DNA from: Sacculina carcini
Lineage: Eukaryota; Arthropoda; Thecostraca; Sacculinidae
Direction: 5' to 3'
DNA: 64,000 nucleotides
Assembly (NCBI GenBank): GCA_916048095.2
Contig: OU696572.1
Location: forward strand, 6,823,954-6,887,953
Shown piece by piece: positions 11,878 to 22,690 of the stretch (positions within the stretch are counted from its first letter, which is position 1; every line of letters starts with the position of its first letter). A program made the translations under genes and the position numbers. The notes below the pieces were generated by a model. The model ran no database searches and was not told the DNA's origin. It was given only the letters and a program-made list of their open reading frames with translations.

Positions 11878-12123
11878 GTAACTTATCCCGCGTTGAACAA
11901 TGTTCAAAGCTTTCAAGAGAATGTGTGCAAATTTTAATTGACAACGAGGTTACGAGACGCACGTAATGCGGATAAATGTGCACGTGTTTACCGTCGCTCG
12001 TTCGCGCCCGGCTGTCTTCGCTTCGCTGACGCTCACCGACGCCAATTATCGTTTCGGGATATATCCTGCTTTCTTCTAACGCTGAGTGTTCATTGGGTTA
12101 TATTTCAGTTGTTTTATTATTAT

Positions 12124-13251
12124 TAGGGTGACCTTTTGTTGGAAATGCAACTTTTTCTCATAGAATCTGTTTGTCATCAGGAGCCAAAAAATCAATATTT
12201 TATTGATCTGATGTAAGTATGAAATAAGTTATAAATTCAACTTTTTGCAACTTTTTGTTTTTAGCGCAACTTTTGCAACTTTTTCATTTTTAAGGTCAAC
12301 TATATAGATTTAGGACAATTTTTAGAACTTTTAAAACAATTATTTCACACTATCCAGAAAAATGTTCAGTTGTAAAGGTGTACAATGCAGCATATGCTCA
12401 GGTATTGTCAACATTAACTCGGTATGTATCTGGAAAGTGGGTGAATATTGTGTCCGTGTTTAGTGCTAGACATCGTGCGTGTGCATATCACCACATACGG
12501 ACACATATGTATAGACACAATGCAGACATAAACAATATAATATTGACATAAATCTCGGATATATACACTTGCATTTGTGCAGTAGAATTAAACATTAATT
12601 TTTATACTTTTCGAGCCACCTTAGATCAGCTAGTCAGATCAACAGTACTTGAATATAATTACCGCATAATCAGATGATGTTTTATTTGCAAACTCCATTT
12701 ATACCTTGAAACATTAAAGAAAATCAACATCAAGTGATAATTTCAAATTATATTGTGTATTTAAATGCCACTACCAGGCATCAGTGCGACAGACTCGACA
12801 GACTAGATAAGCATGTGAAACACAATCTTAACGCAACCGCCAATGCTCAAAATGTATTAAGTAAAAACAAAAACGTGAAACTCCCAAGGTGTAATGTTAA
12901 GGAGTGGTTTCAGTGTTTAAATTTTATTACCCTATCATTTAAAATTGACTATATTTAGCGAACCATTTAGTTCAACTTATTAGCGCAACTATTTGCGATT
13001 TTTAGCGCTTCCAAATCGCCAGTGAGGTGACAGTTGAAGCTCGTGAAGCATGCAATTCTAGCACAGCTGCGAGTGTATTGTGGTAATAGTTATAGACTGT
13101 AAAACGTACAAATTTTCCTCACATAAAGTGTTTTTCATAATTAAGTGATTTTCACTAACTTTTTACGGGTTTTAGTGAAATTTTAAGTGCAACTTTTAGG
13201 ATTTTTTAGCGCAACTTTTCTTAATTTTTAGCGCGCCAATAGGTCACCCTA
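12124..13251. mobile_element. hAT-type DNA transposon, 1.1 kb, non-autonomous
   Basis: The ends tagggtgacc / ggtcacccta are inverted, and the element is flanked by a perfect 8-bp duplication attattat (12116-12123 and 13252-13259), the hallmark of the hAT superfamily. The subterminal regions repeat gcaactttt and tagcgc words many times, probably transposase-binding repeats. There is no transposase ORF; the small frame at 12734-12958 is not convincing. A diverged, inverted partial copy lies at 44337-44800. Confidence 0.85.
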
Positions 13252-13410
13252 ATTATTATATTTGATTTAGCGTTATTTTGATTTTCCATTACTCGTTTTG
13301 TTCATTGAGAATATTTGCCTTTTTAAAGGCGGATATTTTCTTCTTGTGAGCTCATTCATGTACTTCTAAGACTGTTTTTTTGTTTAAGTCAATTAATATT
13401 TCTTTTGTTT

Positions 13411-14012
13411 CAGGGTCATAAATGACGCCCAACTCAGCTTGTGTGATGAGCTCAAAATATTGGAAGTACATGTAGACTCAAAACTGACATTTGAGAGTCA
13501 CATTCGGAAGCTAGTAAGTTCGGCATCGCGGAAACTGGGAATTATAAGAAAGGCATATCGAATGTTCGGTAGCAGCACAATCTCCAAAAGTTGTTTTCGC
13601 TGTTTCATTTTGCCAATTCTGGAGTACTGCGCCCCCATGTGGTCTTCTGCTGCGGATTGTCACCTCAATCTCATCAACAGAGTTGTTAGAACTTACAAGT
13701 TCCTCTGTGGTGACTTGGTTCTTGGCGATCTTTGCCATCGTCGAAAGGTCAGCAGCGTGTGCATGCTGCACAAGATCAAGCACAACGGTCATTCCTGGTG
13801 ATTTCGTGACAGCAAGAAGCACACGGTTTACATCCAAACAACATTCCCAGTGCATGGCTCCAATTCGTTGTCGTACAAAACAATTACAACGTTGCTTTCT
13901 TCCGGCCACTGTGTCTACTTGGAACACGTTGAAGGAGGTGGCTTGCTCGCATAACAATTTGAACAAATTCATGGCCAAATTCAATGAAATGCTACTGAAA
14001 GAACGGAATTGA
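13411..14012 (+). pseudogene. CR1-like LINE, C-terminal RT fragment
   Basis: Frames around 13411-13801 read ELKILEVHVDSKLTFESHIRKL, ASRKLGIIRKAYRMF, FRCFILPILEYCAPMWSSAAD and VSSVCMLHKI, the thumb/C-terminal part of a CR1/L2-group RT. A frame change near 13790 is followed by MAPIRCRTKQLQRCFLPATVSTWNTL ... FMAKFNEMLLKERN (to 14010, shown in part), the normal C-terminus of that group. The 5' part is missing, as expected for a 5'-truncated LINE insert. It lies in the same orientation as GFM1. Confidence 0.75.
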
Positions 14013-14755
14013 TTGTTGAGTCTTATTAATTGTTTATTTATTCTTATTTATTGTTATTTATTCAAATTTAGTGTTATTTATTCATATGTATTGTTATTTA
14101 TCCATATTTATTGTTATATATTCATATTTATTGTTATTTATTTTCTATTTATTTATATTTATTCTTATTTTTCTCTATTTATTACTATTTATTATTGGTT
14201 GTTGTTATTTATAAATCATACTTTTACTCACTGTTGGCTTTTGTTGTTTATTGAATCATATTTATTGGTGTTGCTCTTTATTGAATCATATTTATTGGTG
14301 TTGTTGTTCCTAATTGAATCATATTTATTTGTGTTGTTGTTACATATACAATATTTTTATTTATTGTTGGTTGTTTCTTATTGAATCATATTGATTGTTC
14401 TTGATTGTTATTTATTACTTATTTATTAGTATATATTCTTATTTTTTCTTATTGATGGTTGTTATCTATTGAATCCCATATTTATTGTTGATTGTTATTA
14501 TTTATTGAGGAACGTGGGCGGAGTGACATTATGGAGTGTTATCGGATGCTGTTTTATGATTTATTGTTGTTTATTTATTATTTTCTTTTCCAACTCTCTT
14601 TCTAGAATTTTTTCTTTTCAAACTCTCTTTCTCTCTGAATCTTTTGGGCGCTTCCGGTACATGGGACCACCTTAGGGTGGTAATAGTGCTTGCATTCTTC
14701 CCATGCTACTGGATTTGCCGGTAATTAATAATAATAATAATAATAATAATAATTA
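14013..14755 (+). repeat. LINE 3' UTR: TTATTTATTG-rich array and conserved tail
   Basis: 14013-14500 is a degenerate array of ttatttattgttatttatt-like words. It is followed by a conserved 3' tail (14636-14755) containing cttttgggcgcttccggtac and catgctactggatttgcc, and ends in an (aat)n run. The tail recurs at 14940-15060 and 58078-58190, marking it as the 3' end of one LINE family, most simply that of the RT fragment just upstream. Confidence 0.7.
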
Positions 14756-14789
14756 ACCGCACGACAATAACCGCACAATGGTCGCAATT

Positions 14790-15065
14790 TATTTAATCAC
14801 ATATTTATTGTTGATTGTTGTTATTTATTTAGGAACTTGGGCGGAGTGACATTATGGAGTGTTATCGGTTGATGGTTTATTATTTATTGTTATTTATTTA
14901 TTATTTGATTTTCCAACTCTCTCTAGAATTTTTTCTTTTCCAACTCTCTTTCTCTGTGAATCTTTTGGGTGCTTCCGGTGCATAGGGCCACCGCAGGGTG
15001 CCAATAGTGCTTGCACTCTTTCCATGCTACTGGATTTGCCTGTAATTAATAATAATAATATTGAG
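14790..15065 (+). repeat. Second copy of the LINE 3' UTR, direct repeat
   Basis: This block repeats 14470-14755, including gggcggagtgacattatgga, the pyrimidine-rich ttttccaactctctt segment, the ggcaccgcagggtg-type tail and a final (aat)n. The two units are head to tail, about 330 bp apart. Either two LINE tails inserted next to each other or a local duplication occurred. It ends about 180 bp before GFM1 exon 15247-15399. Confidence 0.75.
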
Positions 15066-15246
15066 TCATCTGGCGGAGGCCATTGCTTCCATTGTAACAC
15101 ATCGTTTTATATTCGACGAGCATGACAAAATACACACTTATCGCTGTAAATACGACAAGTGTGTTTCGTATTTACAATTTTGTCTCATTTGTTTCGCCTT
15201 TTAGGAATCAAATAAGTCCGCAAGTCATGTGTGTGTGCCCACTTAG

Positions 15247-15399
15247 CGTATGGAGCGGGAATACAATTGTCCGGTGACATTGGGTAAGCCCAAGGTGGCG
15301 TTTCGCGAGACATTGTTGGCCCCGTGCCAGTTCGACTATCTGCATAAGAAGCAGAGTGGAGGAGCCGGTCAGTTTGGGCGTGTTATCGGCGTTATGGAG
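15247..15399 (+). CDS. GFM1: Mitochondrial elongation factor G1, internal exon (domain IV start)
   Basis: This 153-base, phase 0-0 exon encodes [20 protein letters not shown] and then [20 protein letters not shown] and RVIGVME. The [11 protein letters not shown] block is the start of domain IV, the tRNA-mimicking arm that enters the decoding site during translocation. It continues directly from the domain III motif of the previous exon (IYAQ then RMEREYNCP, as in other mtEF-G1 proteins). Acceptor acttag, donor gtatac. The following intron is only 170 bases, the one short intron of the six-exon set. Confidence 0.96.
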
Positions 15400-15569
15400 G
15401 TATACGTTATCTTTTGTTTTATACGGTACTCGATATTTATCGATACGGTGCTCGATACCTGTAGCATGTATCTGTTATTAATCAACTTTTGATTAAAATT
15501 TAATTATGAATTATAACTATGCGATTGGAGTATATTCAGTCATAATGGTATGTTGTTCTGATTCCACAG

Positions 15570-15699
15570 CCACTGGGGGTTCACGAATACACCAATGTGA
15601 GTTTCGTTGATGAGACTGTCGGCACAAACCTGCCGAAAGTCTATGTACCATCCGTCAAACGGGGTTTTCTGAAAACACTCGAGAAAGGGGCTATTACAG
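15570..15699 (+). CDS. GFM1: Mitochondrial elongation factor G1, internal exon (domain IV middle)
   Basis: The 130-base exon begins in frame after the upstream VME and encodes PLGVHEYTNVSFVDETVG, then LPKVYVPSVKRGFLKTLEKG and AIT, ending one base into a Gly codon. This corresponds to domain IV of EF-G (the P-VEKGF block). Acceptor ttccacag, donor gtaggc. The next exon, 5.4 kb downstream, supplies the other two bases of the Gly codon. Confidence 0.95.
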
Positions 15700-15814
15700 G
15701 TAGGCTGCATGCAATCGCTACGTTTGTTTGTCGAATATACACCTATCGCAAATGACTGTCTATCACTAGGACAAATACTTTTCAGGTATGGTAGTTTTGT
15801 ACTTGACTCAGAAT

Positions 15815-18800
15815 CAGGGTTTGACAAAAACCGTTTTTTTCAACAAAAAAACAAAACCATGGTTTTTTATAGAAAAATATCTGTTTTTTTTTGTTTTTTT
15901 GTTTTTTACACTTTGCACACACAAATAAAAAAGGATTGTACCATGCTATTTAGTATATAGTTAAACATATTTCGGTACCACTTGCCAATAGTTTTGTAAA
16001 TATTTAAAAAAGAGAATCATAAAAATGTACACATATGATCTTGAATTTCACCTTGTAGCATCTATAGGCAACGGAAGTTTTAAACCGCTTCCAATTGCGA
16101 AAGCAGTTGATTTTAAACACCCAAATTTGTTTGCAAAGTCCAAATCCAAATACCCAGTGGCCTTATTTATGAAAACCTATTGACTAAAAATCGTTTTGTC
16201 CATGGAAGTTAATTCATGTTTGTTTTCAGAGTAAACACAGTTTTTTTTAACTGAGAGGTTTCTAAAAATAGTGTTTTTCATAGAAACTCAAATGTTTTGC
16301 CGTAAAAATATAGGATTTCTCATAAATACCAACTACAATGCTTCGAGGCGCCTGGAGGCGAAATTTTTCATTCGAACTGTCATTTTTCCCCGTTATCAAT
16401 CTACAATATCGGCACCCTTAGCGCAGTTTAAAAAAAATCGGCAAAGTATATTGTTGAAATAGTCAAAAAGAAATGATCAGGTCCAACAGCAACACGTTAA
16501 ATATTTTGTCAATGAACTGTAGAGGACTGGGCGAAGTAAAGAAAAGACGAGATGTTATAAATTATTTGAAGACAAAAAAAGACAACAACGTAATATTTTT
16601 ACAAGATACCCATATGACAAAGGAAAAGATACCGTTGTTCAACTCAATATGGAATGGAAACTGTTACCATTCGATTGGTGACAAATTCCCCAACAGTAGA
16701 GGCGTTGTCATCTGTTTAAACAAGAACTTTTCACATACGCAGCTGGAATACGAGACTTCCAGCACAGGGAATTTTGTATACGTGAAAATATTAGTCGATG
16801 AAGAGTCGTACGCCCTGATCAATATTTACGGCCCAAACGATGATTCACCTACGTTTTTCCAATCAATAGACGAACTGTGCAAATGTTCACATGCTGATCA
16901 TATAATCATTGCCGGTGATTTTAATTTCACGATGAACCAGTCCAAAGATGCTCTGCACTACAAAAAGGAACACAACTTGAAAGCGAAATACGTATTCAAG
17001 CAAACCGCAAACAATCACGGTCTGATTGATATTTGGAGAAACTTGCATGACGACGAAAATGTGTATACATGGTTAAAAAAACACCGTTAAAATGTAGCCG
17101 ACTTGATATGTTTTTTATTAGCGACCACTTAGCAAACAGAGTGGAAAGTTGTCAAATCGTTCCGGGCTATAGAACTGATCATTCAATGGTAAAACTTAAA
17201 ATAGCCACGTACGTAAACAGAGGGCCCGGTTTATGGAAATTCAACGACTCACTCTTAGACGATGACGAATACGTGAAGAGAATAAATGCTTGCATTATAG
17301 AGACAGTTAATATGTACAACACACAAAAAAGAGTGTTAGAATTGAAGCAGCTGGACGTGGACAACTTGATAGTTAACATTAGTATGGAGCTGATGTATGA
17401 AACCTTACTGCTAATGATTCGCGGGGAAACAATCAGTTACAGCTCTCACAGAAAAAGAATCCTGAAACTAGAGTTGGCCAAACTGGAAGATGATATAAAT
17501 GATCAACAGGCAAAATTCAACGTTTCAAAATGTCCCCAGGATTTTGCTCGAGTAGAAGAGGCAAAACAAAGACTGGAGCTGAAACGTGAAAAAATTGTAC
17601 AGGGGCTGATAATCAGATCAAAGTGTAACTGGCATGAACAAGGTGAAAAAAGCACAAAGTATTTTTTAACATTAGAAAAAAGAAACGCCATTAGAAAGTC
17701 AATAACATATCTGCAGCACGAAGGGGAAAAAGTAAGTGAACAAGCTTTAATATTGAAATTGATGGGCGACAAAATAAAGTTAACATACAAAGCAGCGGCG
17801 ACAACACCAATAGATCCACGAGATATACAAGCTTTACGAAAGATCACAAGGGAACAAGCAGTTCGCTTAGAACAACAAATTACGTTCGATGAACTCAAAG
17901 CCACAATGTCAAGAATGAAAAGCGGTAAATCACCAGGACCAAATGGTTTTACTATAGATTTCTTTAAAAAAATTCTGGGACCCAATCGGCCATATCTTAC
18001 TTAAAGCGTTCAAAGAAACACAGTTAAGAGGTGAATTAATACGATCACATAATGAAGCATCAATAACCATGATTCCTAAGAGTGGTACCACGGGCCACCA
18101 GATTAAAGATTGGCGTCCAATATCCTTATTGAACGTAGACTTCAAGATTTTATCAAGGACGATTGCCGAAAGGATCAAACAAGTAATTCCAGGGTTGATC
18201 AGTTAAAGACAAACTGCATATATCCGAGGGATAAACATCGCTGAAAACTCCAGATTGGTATTTGACCTCATCCACCATTGTCACAAAAACCAAATTGCGG
18301 CCGTAATCCTGGCAGCGGATTTCCAATCGGCATTTGATACAGTATCGTGGACGTATATGGAAAATATTCTAGAAGCACATAACTTTGGGCCTTTGTTTAG
18401 AAGTCTTATCAATTTATTCTATTTCAACAAGCGAAATTATTCCAGGATAGGCATGAACGGATATATAGGTGAAAAAATATTCCTAGAACGCGGAATTAGA
18501 CAAGGTGATCCTATATCTGGCTATTTGTTCAACCTCGCAGTAGAATTAATTGCTGCCAGGCTTGCAAAAGCAAGTGACGTCCGAGGAATCAAAATACACG
18601 ATCAAGTTGAAATAAAAATATCACAATATGCTGACGATACTGTTCTATTTCTCGAAGGTGACGCCCAAAATATTGAAAATGCAACCAACGAACTGGTGAA
18701 ATTTGCAGAGATGTCTGGACTCAAAATGAATCAAGCAAATACCAAGCTGCTTGCCCTTGGTGGTTATGCTCCAGTTACCCCAATCGGAAGCAACAATTGG

Positions 18801-20982
18801 GTAGAAGAGCTGAAAATACTAGGAATACACTACACCGCGGACAATATGAGAATAAGAGAAAACTATACGAGAGTCATGAAAAGTGCAGAGTTAGAGCTGG
18901 CGCTGTGGTGCAAGAGAAATTTGACGCCAATAGGAAGAATAACGATAATAAAAGCACTTATCATATCCAAATTTGTGCATTTGTTCAATTCCATTCCAAG
19001 TTTAAGCAAGAATCAACTGAAAAAATTGTCAAGTATTCTGTTCAAATTTGTATGGAACAATAAGACAGATAAAACTATGCGGAGACAACTTATTCAGAAC
19101 TACAGCGAAGACGGATTATGTATGATCGACATCGTAGCTTTCATGCGCAGCATAAAGGCTCGATGGATAAGTAAACTGGCGAACGAAACACACGGACTCT
19201 GGACTAGCTTAGCTAGGCTAAGCATTCCAGACGTCGGCGATTTACGGAATTACGGAACACAAAAATTGAAAAAAATTGAAAAAAAAATAACAAACGAGTT
19301 TTGGAAAGACGTTATAATAGCCTGGCGATATTTTATCGATAACTCCAATCAGGAAGACAGCACCATCATCTGTGAAAGTTTATGGTACTCCGATTATACG
19401 AAATATAAAAGCAGTAAAATTCACAAATGGGATAACGCAGGAATTCGCTTTATAGGCGATATAATAAACACAGAAGAAGCAAGAGTTTTAACGCTTGAGG
19501 AAATACAGAATAAATTCAATATAAAAGTTGATTCTCTCAATTACACTGGCCTTCTAAAAGGAATTGATAAAATAGAATCTGTACTGAAGCATTCGAGTCA
19601 TTACATTCAACCCAACATTCCCTATCGAGGGTGGATGATAAGAAATACGACAAAATTCAATCGATTTGCATATAAAAACATGATTTCATATAAAGCGAAT
19701 AATTCACAAGTGGAATTGGGGAGAACGAAAAGAAAATGGATAGAAGATATTGGCCACTACAGAGCAGGAAGTATAAACACCATTAAATCAGTGACAAATT
19801 CCACACACTTGCAATACTTCAACTACAAAATCACTCAAAGAATCATCCACACAAACAAAACCGCATATTTGATCGGCATGACAAAATCACACACATACAC
19901 GTTCTGCAAAACACACACAGAAACGATATTGCACCTTTTCTGGAGCTGCGACGTTAAAAGAAAATTTATACAAGAAATGAACACACACGTATTGGAGCCA
20001 CTAGGTTTCCAAGTGAAAAACGAGAAAAAATGTTTTTTCCCGGCTGAAAGGAACTTAGAAACATTGATAATTACTGTCGCGAAAAGATGCATTTATACTT
20101 CACGTTATATCGACGCGAAGCCGCATATAAAAGCACTAATAGTGTCAATTATGAACGAATACGAAATAGGTCAGACATGCCGCAAACAACTACCCGATAG
20201 AGCGAATCATGAAATGTGGAGGATATGGGAGCAGAAACATAACGAGATAACGTGTCACTTCAATATATCGTAATAGTGGCGAGTCATGAAATACGAGCTG
20301 CAGAGTGACAAGCTTTGACGTGACGGACTCGCGTAGATGATGATCTGTTCACTTGGATGATACCTGTAACGTCCGCACACCGGTATATGTGCAGTTGATG
20401 TTAAAGAATTCGGCGCATTCTGTTGAAGAGTGGGCGCGCTCAATGGATCATTTGACACAATTTCTGGAGAATTTGTTGAATTGTCGTTGACCGCTCATTG
20501 TATAGCTACAACGCAAACATTAGACACTATACGGGCAAACGTAATGCCGTCCACTAGTGTGATTAATTGAAATGTTCCCGATGCGAGTAGTTTGTGCTGG
20601 TGCCTCGATTGAGTTGTTTTGCGTTTCAATGTTTCAGCCAAAATGTACAGTGGTTGTTAAATTTACGGGTTCTAACTGAATTGATAGGTGTGTGTGTGTG
20701 TGCATGTAAAGGCAAAACGTATCTGTCTGTATTTATTATATGTGCGTGGTGATTGTCAATACACTTCTGAAATAAATAAAAATAAAAATATAAAACTACA
20801 ATGCTTCCCCAGCAAAAACCATAAATGTTAATAAAAATGTTGCCCATATCGTGCAAACCCATAAAATCATGCCAAAAAGTAATATTTATGAAGATTTAAA
20901 ACTAATAATGAACTCATTGACTTATTCTGAAAATATTTGATCATTCCTATATGAGAAAAATCATTTCTGTCAACAAACCCTG
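15815..20982. mobile_element. hAT-type shell enclosing an L1/Tx1-like LINE
   Basis: The left end cagggtttgac and the right end ...caacaaaccctg are inverted over 9 bases. Flanks are ctcagaat (15807-15814) and ctcagaac (20983-20990), a 7/8 match to an 8-bp duplication. This fits an old hAT insertion. Most of the interior is the LINE at 16473-20273, which would be a later insertion. T-rich strings follow the left end. No transposase remains. The short inverted repeat and imperfect duplication make this less certain than the other hATs here. Confidence 0.5.
16473..20273 (+). pseudogene. L1/Tx1-type LINE ORF2 (endonuclease + RT), three lesions
   Basis: An AP-endonuclease domain starts at the Met at 16473 (ILSMNCRGLGEVKKRRDVI, QDTHMTKEK, INIYGPNDDSP, IIAGDFNFTM) and continues after a shift at 17081-17087 (CSRLDMFFIS, YRTDHSMVKL). 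The RT runs from about 17880 (MKSGKSPGPNGFTIDFFKK), through DWRPISLLNVDFKILS, the DFQSAFDTVSW block, GIRQGDPISGYLF and the active site QYADDTVLFL (about 18625), to a C-terminal region with HTETILHLFWSC. Lesions: a frameshift in an A7 run near 17081, another in an A7 run near 17965, and a TAA at 18206 where a Lys-type codon is expected (LIS-stop-RQTAYIRG). The rest (about 1,260 codons) is otherwise open. No ORF1 was found upstream. The protein nicks target DNA and reverse transcribes the element RNA in place. Confidence 0.85.
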
Positions 20983-21118
20983 CTCAGAACTATGCCATTC
21001 TTAGCCAGGTTCATTTGGAGCGCAGCATCGGAGGTAGCCTTGTAATTATTGTAGAGCAAAATGAACGCCTTGTGTTATCGACATAAAATATGTCAATTAT
21101 TTATTCAACATGAGACAG
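20274..21118. other. Intron sequence, no recognised gene
   Basis: The LINE 3' flank, a short TG repeat near 20690-20703 and AT-rich intron. The hAT right end lies at 20982. 20983-21118 leads to the acceptor gagacag of the next GFM1 exon. Confidence 0.6.
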
Positions 21119-21226
21119 GTCACCCGATAACTGGAATCAGGTTTCGCCTGCAGGATGGGAAGAGTCACATTGTCGACTCGAGTGACTTCAGCTTCATGTT
21201 GGCTGCCCAAGGAGCTGTTAAAGAAG
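21119..21226 (+). CDS. GFM1: Mitochondrial elongation factor G1, internal exon (domain IV end)
   Basis: The 108-base exon starts with the last two bases of a Gly codon and encodes HPITGIRFRLQDGKSHIVDS and SDFSFMLAAQGAVKE, matching the end of EF-G domain IV (G--L-D---H-VDSS--SF---A--A-K). It ends one base into the next codon. Acceptor gagacag, donor gtacgt. Its phase agrees with both neighbouring exons. Confidence 0.95.
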
Positions 21227-21840
21227 GTACGTCCCAAAAAACAACTTTAAAACTAAATTGAAAAACTAAAATATCTTTAATAAAACTTAACTTTACTAAA
21301 CTAAACTGTACTTACTTAACTAAAGTTTACTTAACTAAAATAAAATTAGACTAAACTAAACTTAACAACAAAAATTATTCGTCCCTTTTTGATCCCACTG
21401 ATTTGTTTGCCCCGACGCCGGCTTGTATTGCCAACTGTTTTGCTAAACGTTTGTTATAAACGATGTTAACACGATGGGAGTAAATACAATGTAGTTTAGA
21501 CTATTGGTTTATCTTTCAAAAACAACGAAAATCGGTGATTGTGCATTTGTTATTTGAGCATTAACTCTTCAAATGTAATGTTTTCGCGGCTACCGCAAAA
21601 TTAACTTGAATATCGGCATTTATTTGTATGGACTATGAATAAGTCCAGCGTTCCTTGAAATAATTTCATCATCGCTTGAAAGTAAATATGTCCGAGGCGG
21701 GGACTCCGGCACCATGTGACTCTTTTGTACCCAGTGTGTCTCACTAGATTTTTTTCATTTATGAAACTAGAAAATATATGGTAGATTGTTCTCATAATCA
21801 ACGTTTGACAGTGGTATATTGAAAATCCAAAGTAATTGAG
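21227..21840. other. Intron with (aaacta)-rich stretch
   Basis: 21240-21370 is a low-complexity run of aaact/taaac words. The rest is AT-rich intron with no recognised coding or mobile feature up to the LINE 5' end at 21841. Confidence 0.6.
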
Positions 21841-22690
21841 CTACCACCTGCGGTAGGGGGGTTATAATTATGCCGCCGTATCCGCCGCGTGTCGTACATG
21901 GCGACTAAAGGCAGACATGTCTGGTCAGGTCTCGGCCTGCTACTAGTCACATGTAATCTGGTACAACCAGACGCATGGTCGTAATGTCGGCGACTAATCC
22001 GTCTTCTCCACAGGCCTATGCCAGTGAGGAGGGTGGCCAGACACCCGGCAGGAAGAAAAACGACCTGTCAAAGGGCGGAGGAGCTGTTTAGCAGCCAACG
22101 AACATCTGGAAACCCTCCCCCGTCGTATCGGCAATCAGGATCCTGGCCGCTGAGTGTCACGTCACCCGGGGTGTAGTGGTGGCGTGACGCAACACTTGTA
22201 TTTGGCCTGCGCGTAGAACCCCGATGGGGCCGCTGTTTGGCTCCTCGACAGTGAAGAGAATGGTCCGACGCCGGCACAGTTGGTCGGATAGGGCTCAAGA
22301 GGGTCGAGGGTGATGTGCCTGGTGCTCGAGGGGTCCCGGCCCGGTGTACTGTCTGCCGTTTGCAGTGGGGCTGCAGTTGCTGAGTTCAGATGGACCGGTG
22401 GGTATCACTGGTCCGGGCCCTGGCGCTATATTTCCCGCGTACTCGTACCGGGCGGAGCTCGCAGCGCACGTACAGCGCGAATGGCCACTGGCGTGGCATC
22501 CCATGCTGGCTCTGCCCGTCCCCCCAGTGGGGCCCCGTGCAGAGATGGGTGGTCGTGCGCGGAGAGACTTGAACAGATATGGCTTCAAAACTTTACACAA
22601 CCCCTCCTGCTGGTCGTCCATCGGGCGATTGGCCACGGCCACCGAAAGTTGGTCGTGCTCTGAGCCATGGTGCTGGTTTTACCAGCACCA
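21841..22690 (+). mobile_element. LINE 5' UTR and start of ORF1, second copy
   Basis: It matches the 5' UTR of the copy at 170-930 (cgcatggtcgtaatgtcggc, gaggagggtggccag and gtcacccggggtgtagtgg-type segments) and its ORF1 start (MASKLYTTPPAGRPSGDWPRPPK versus MASKSSTTTPAGRPRGDRPRPPK, shown with a few substitutions). Similarity stops near 22690-22710, where Gypsy integrase sequence begins. Like copy 1 it has kept its 5' end and lost ORF2. Confidence 0.75.

Larger units (their letters stand above)
9700..11880 (+). mobile_element. Gypsy-type retrotransposon relic (element B), 3'-truncated
   Basis: The element begins with a possible 5' LTR ending in ...caacagtaca (about 9830) and a PBS-like ttggcgacgag at 9832-9842, then gag-protease (9908-11113) and the first half of the RT (11113-11760). 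RNase H and integrase are missing; recognisable sequence stops near 11870. It abuts the C-terminus of Gypsy A almost directly, so the two relics are joined end to end. Confidence 0.65.
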
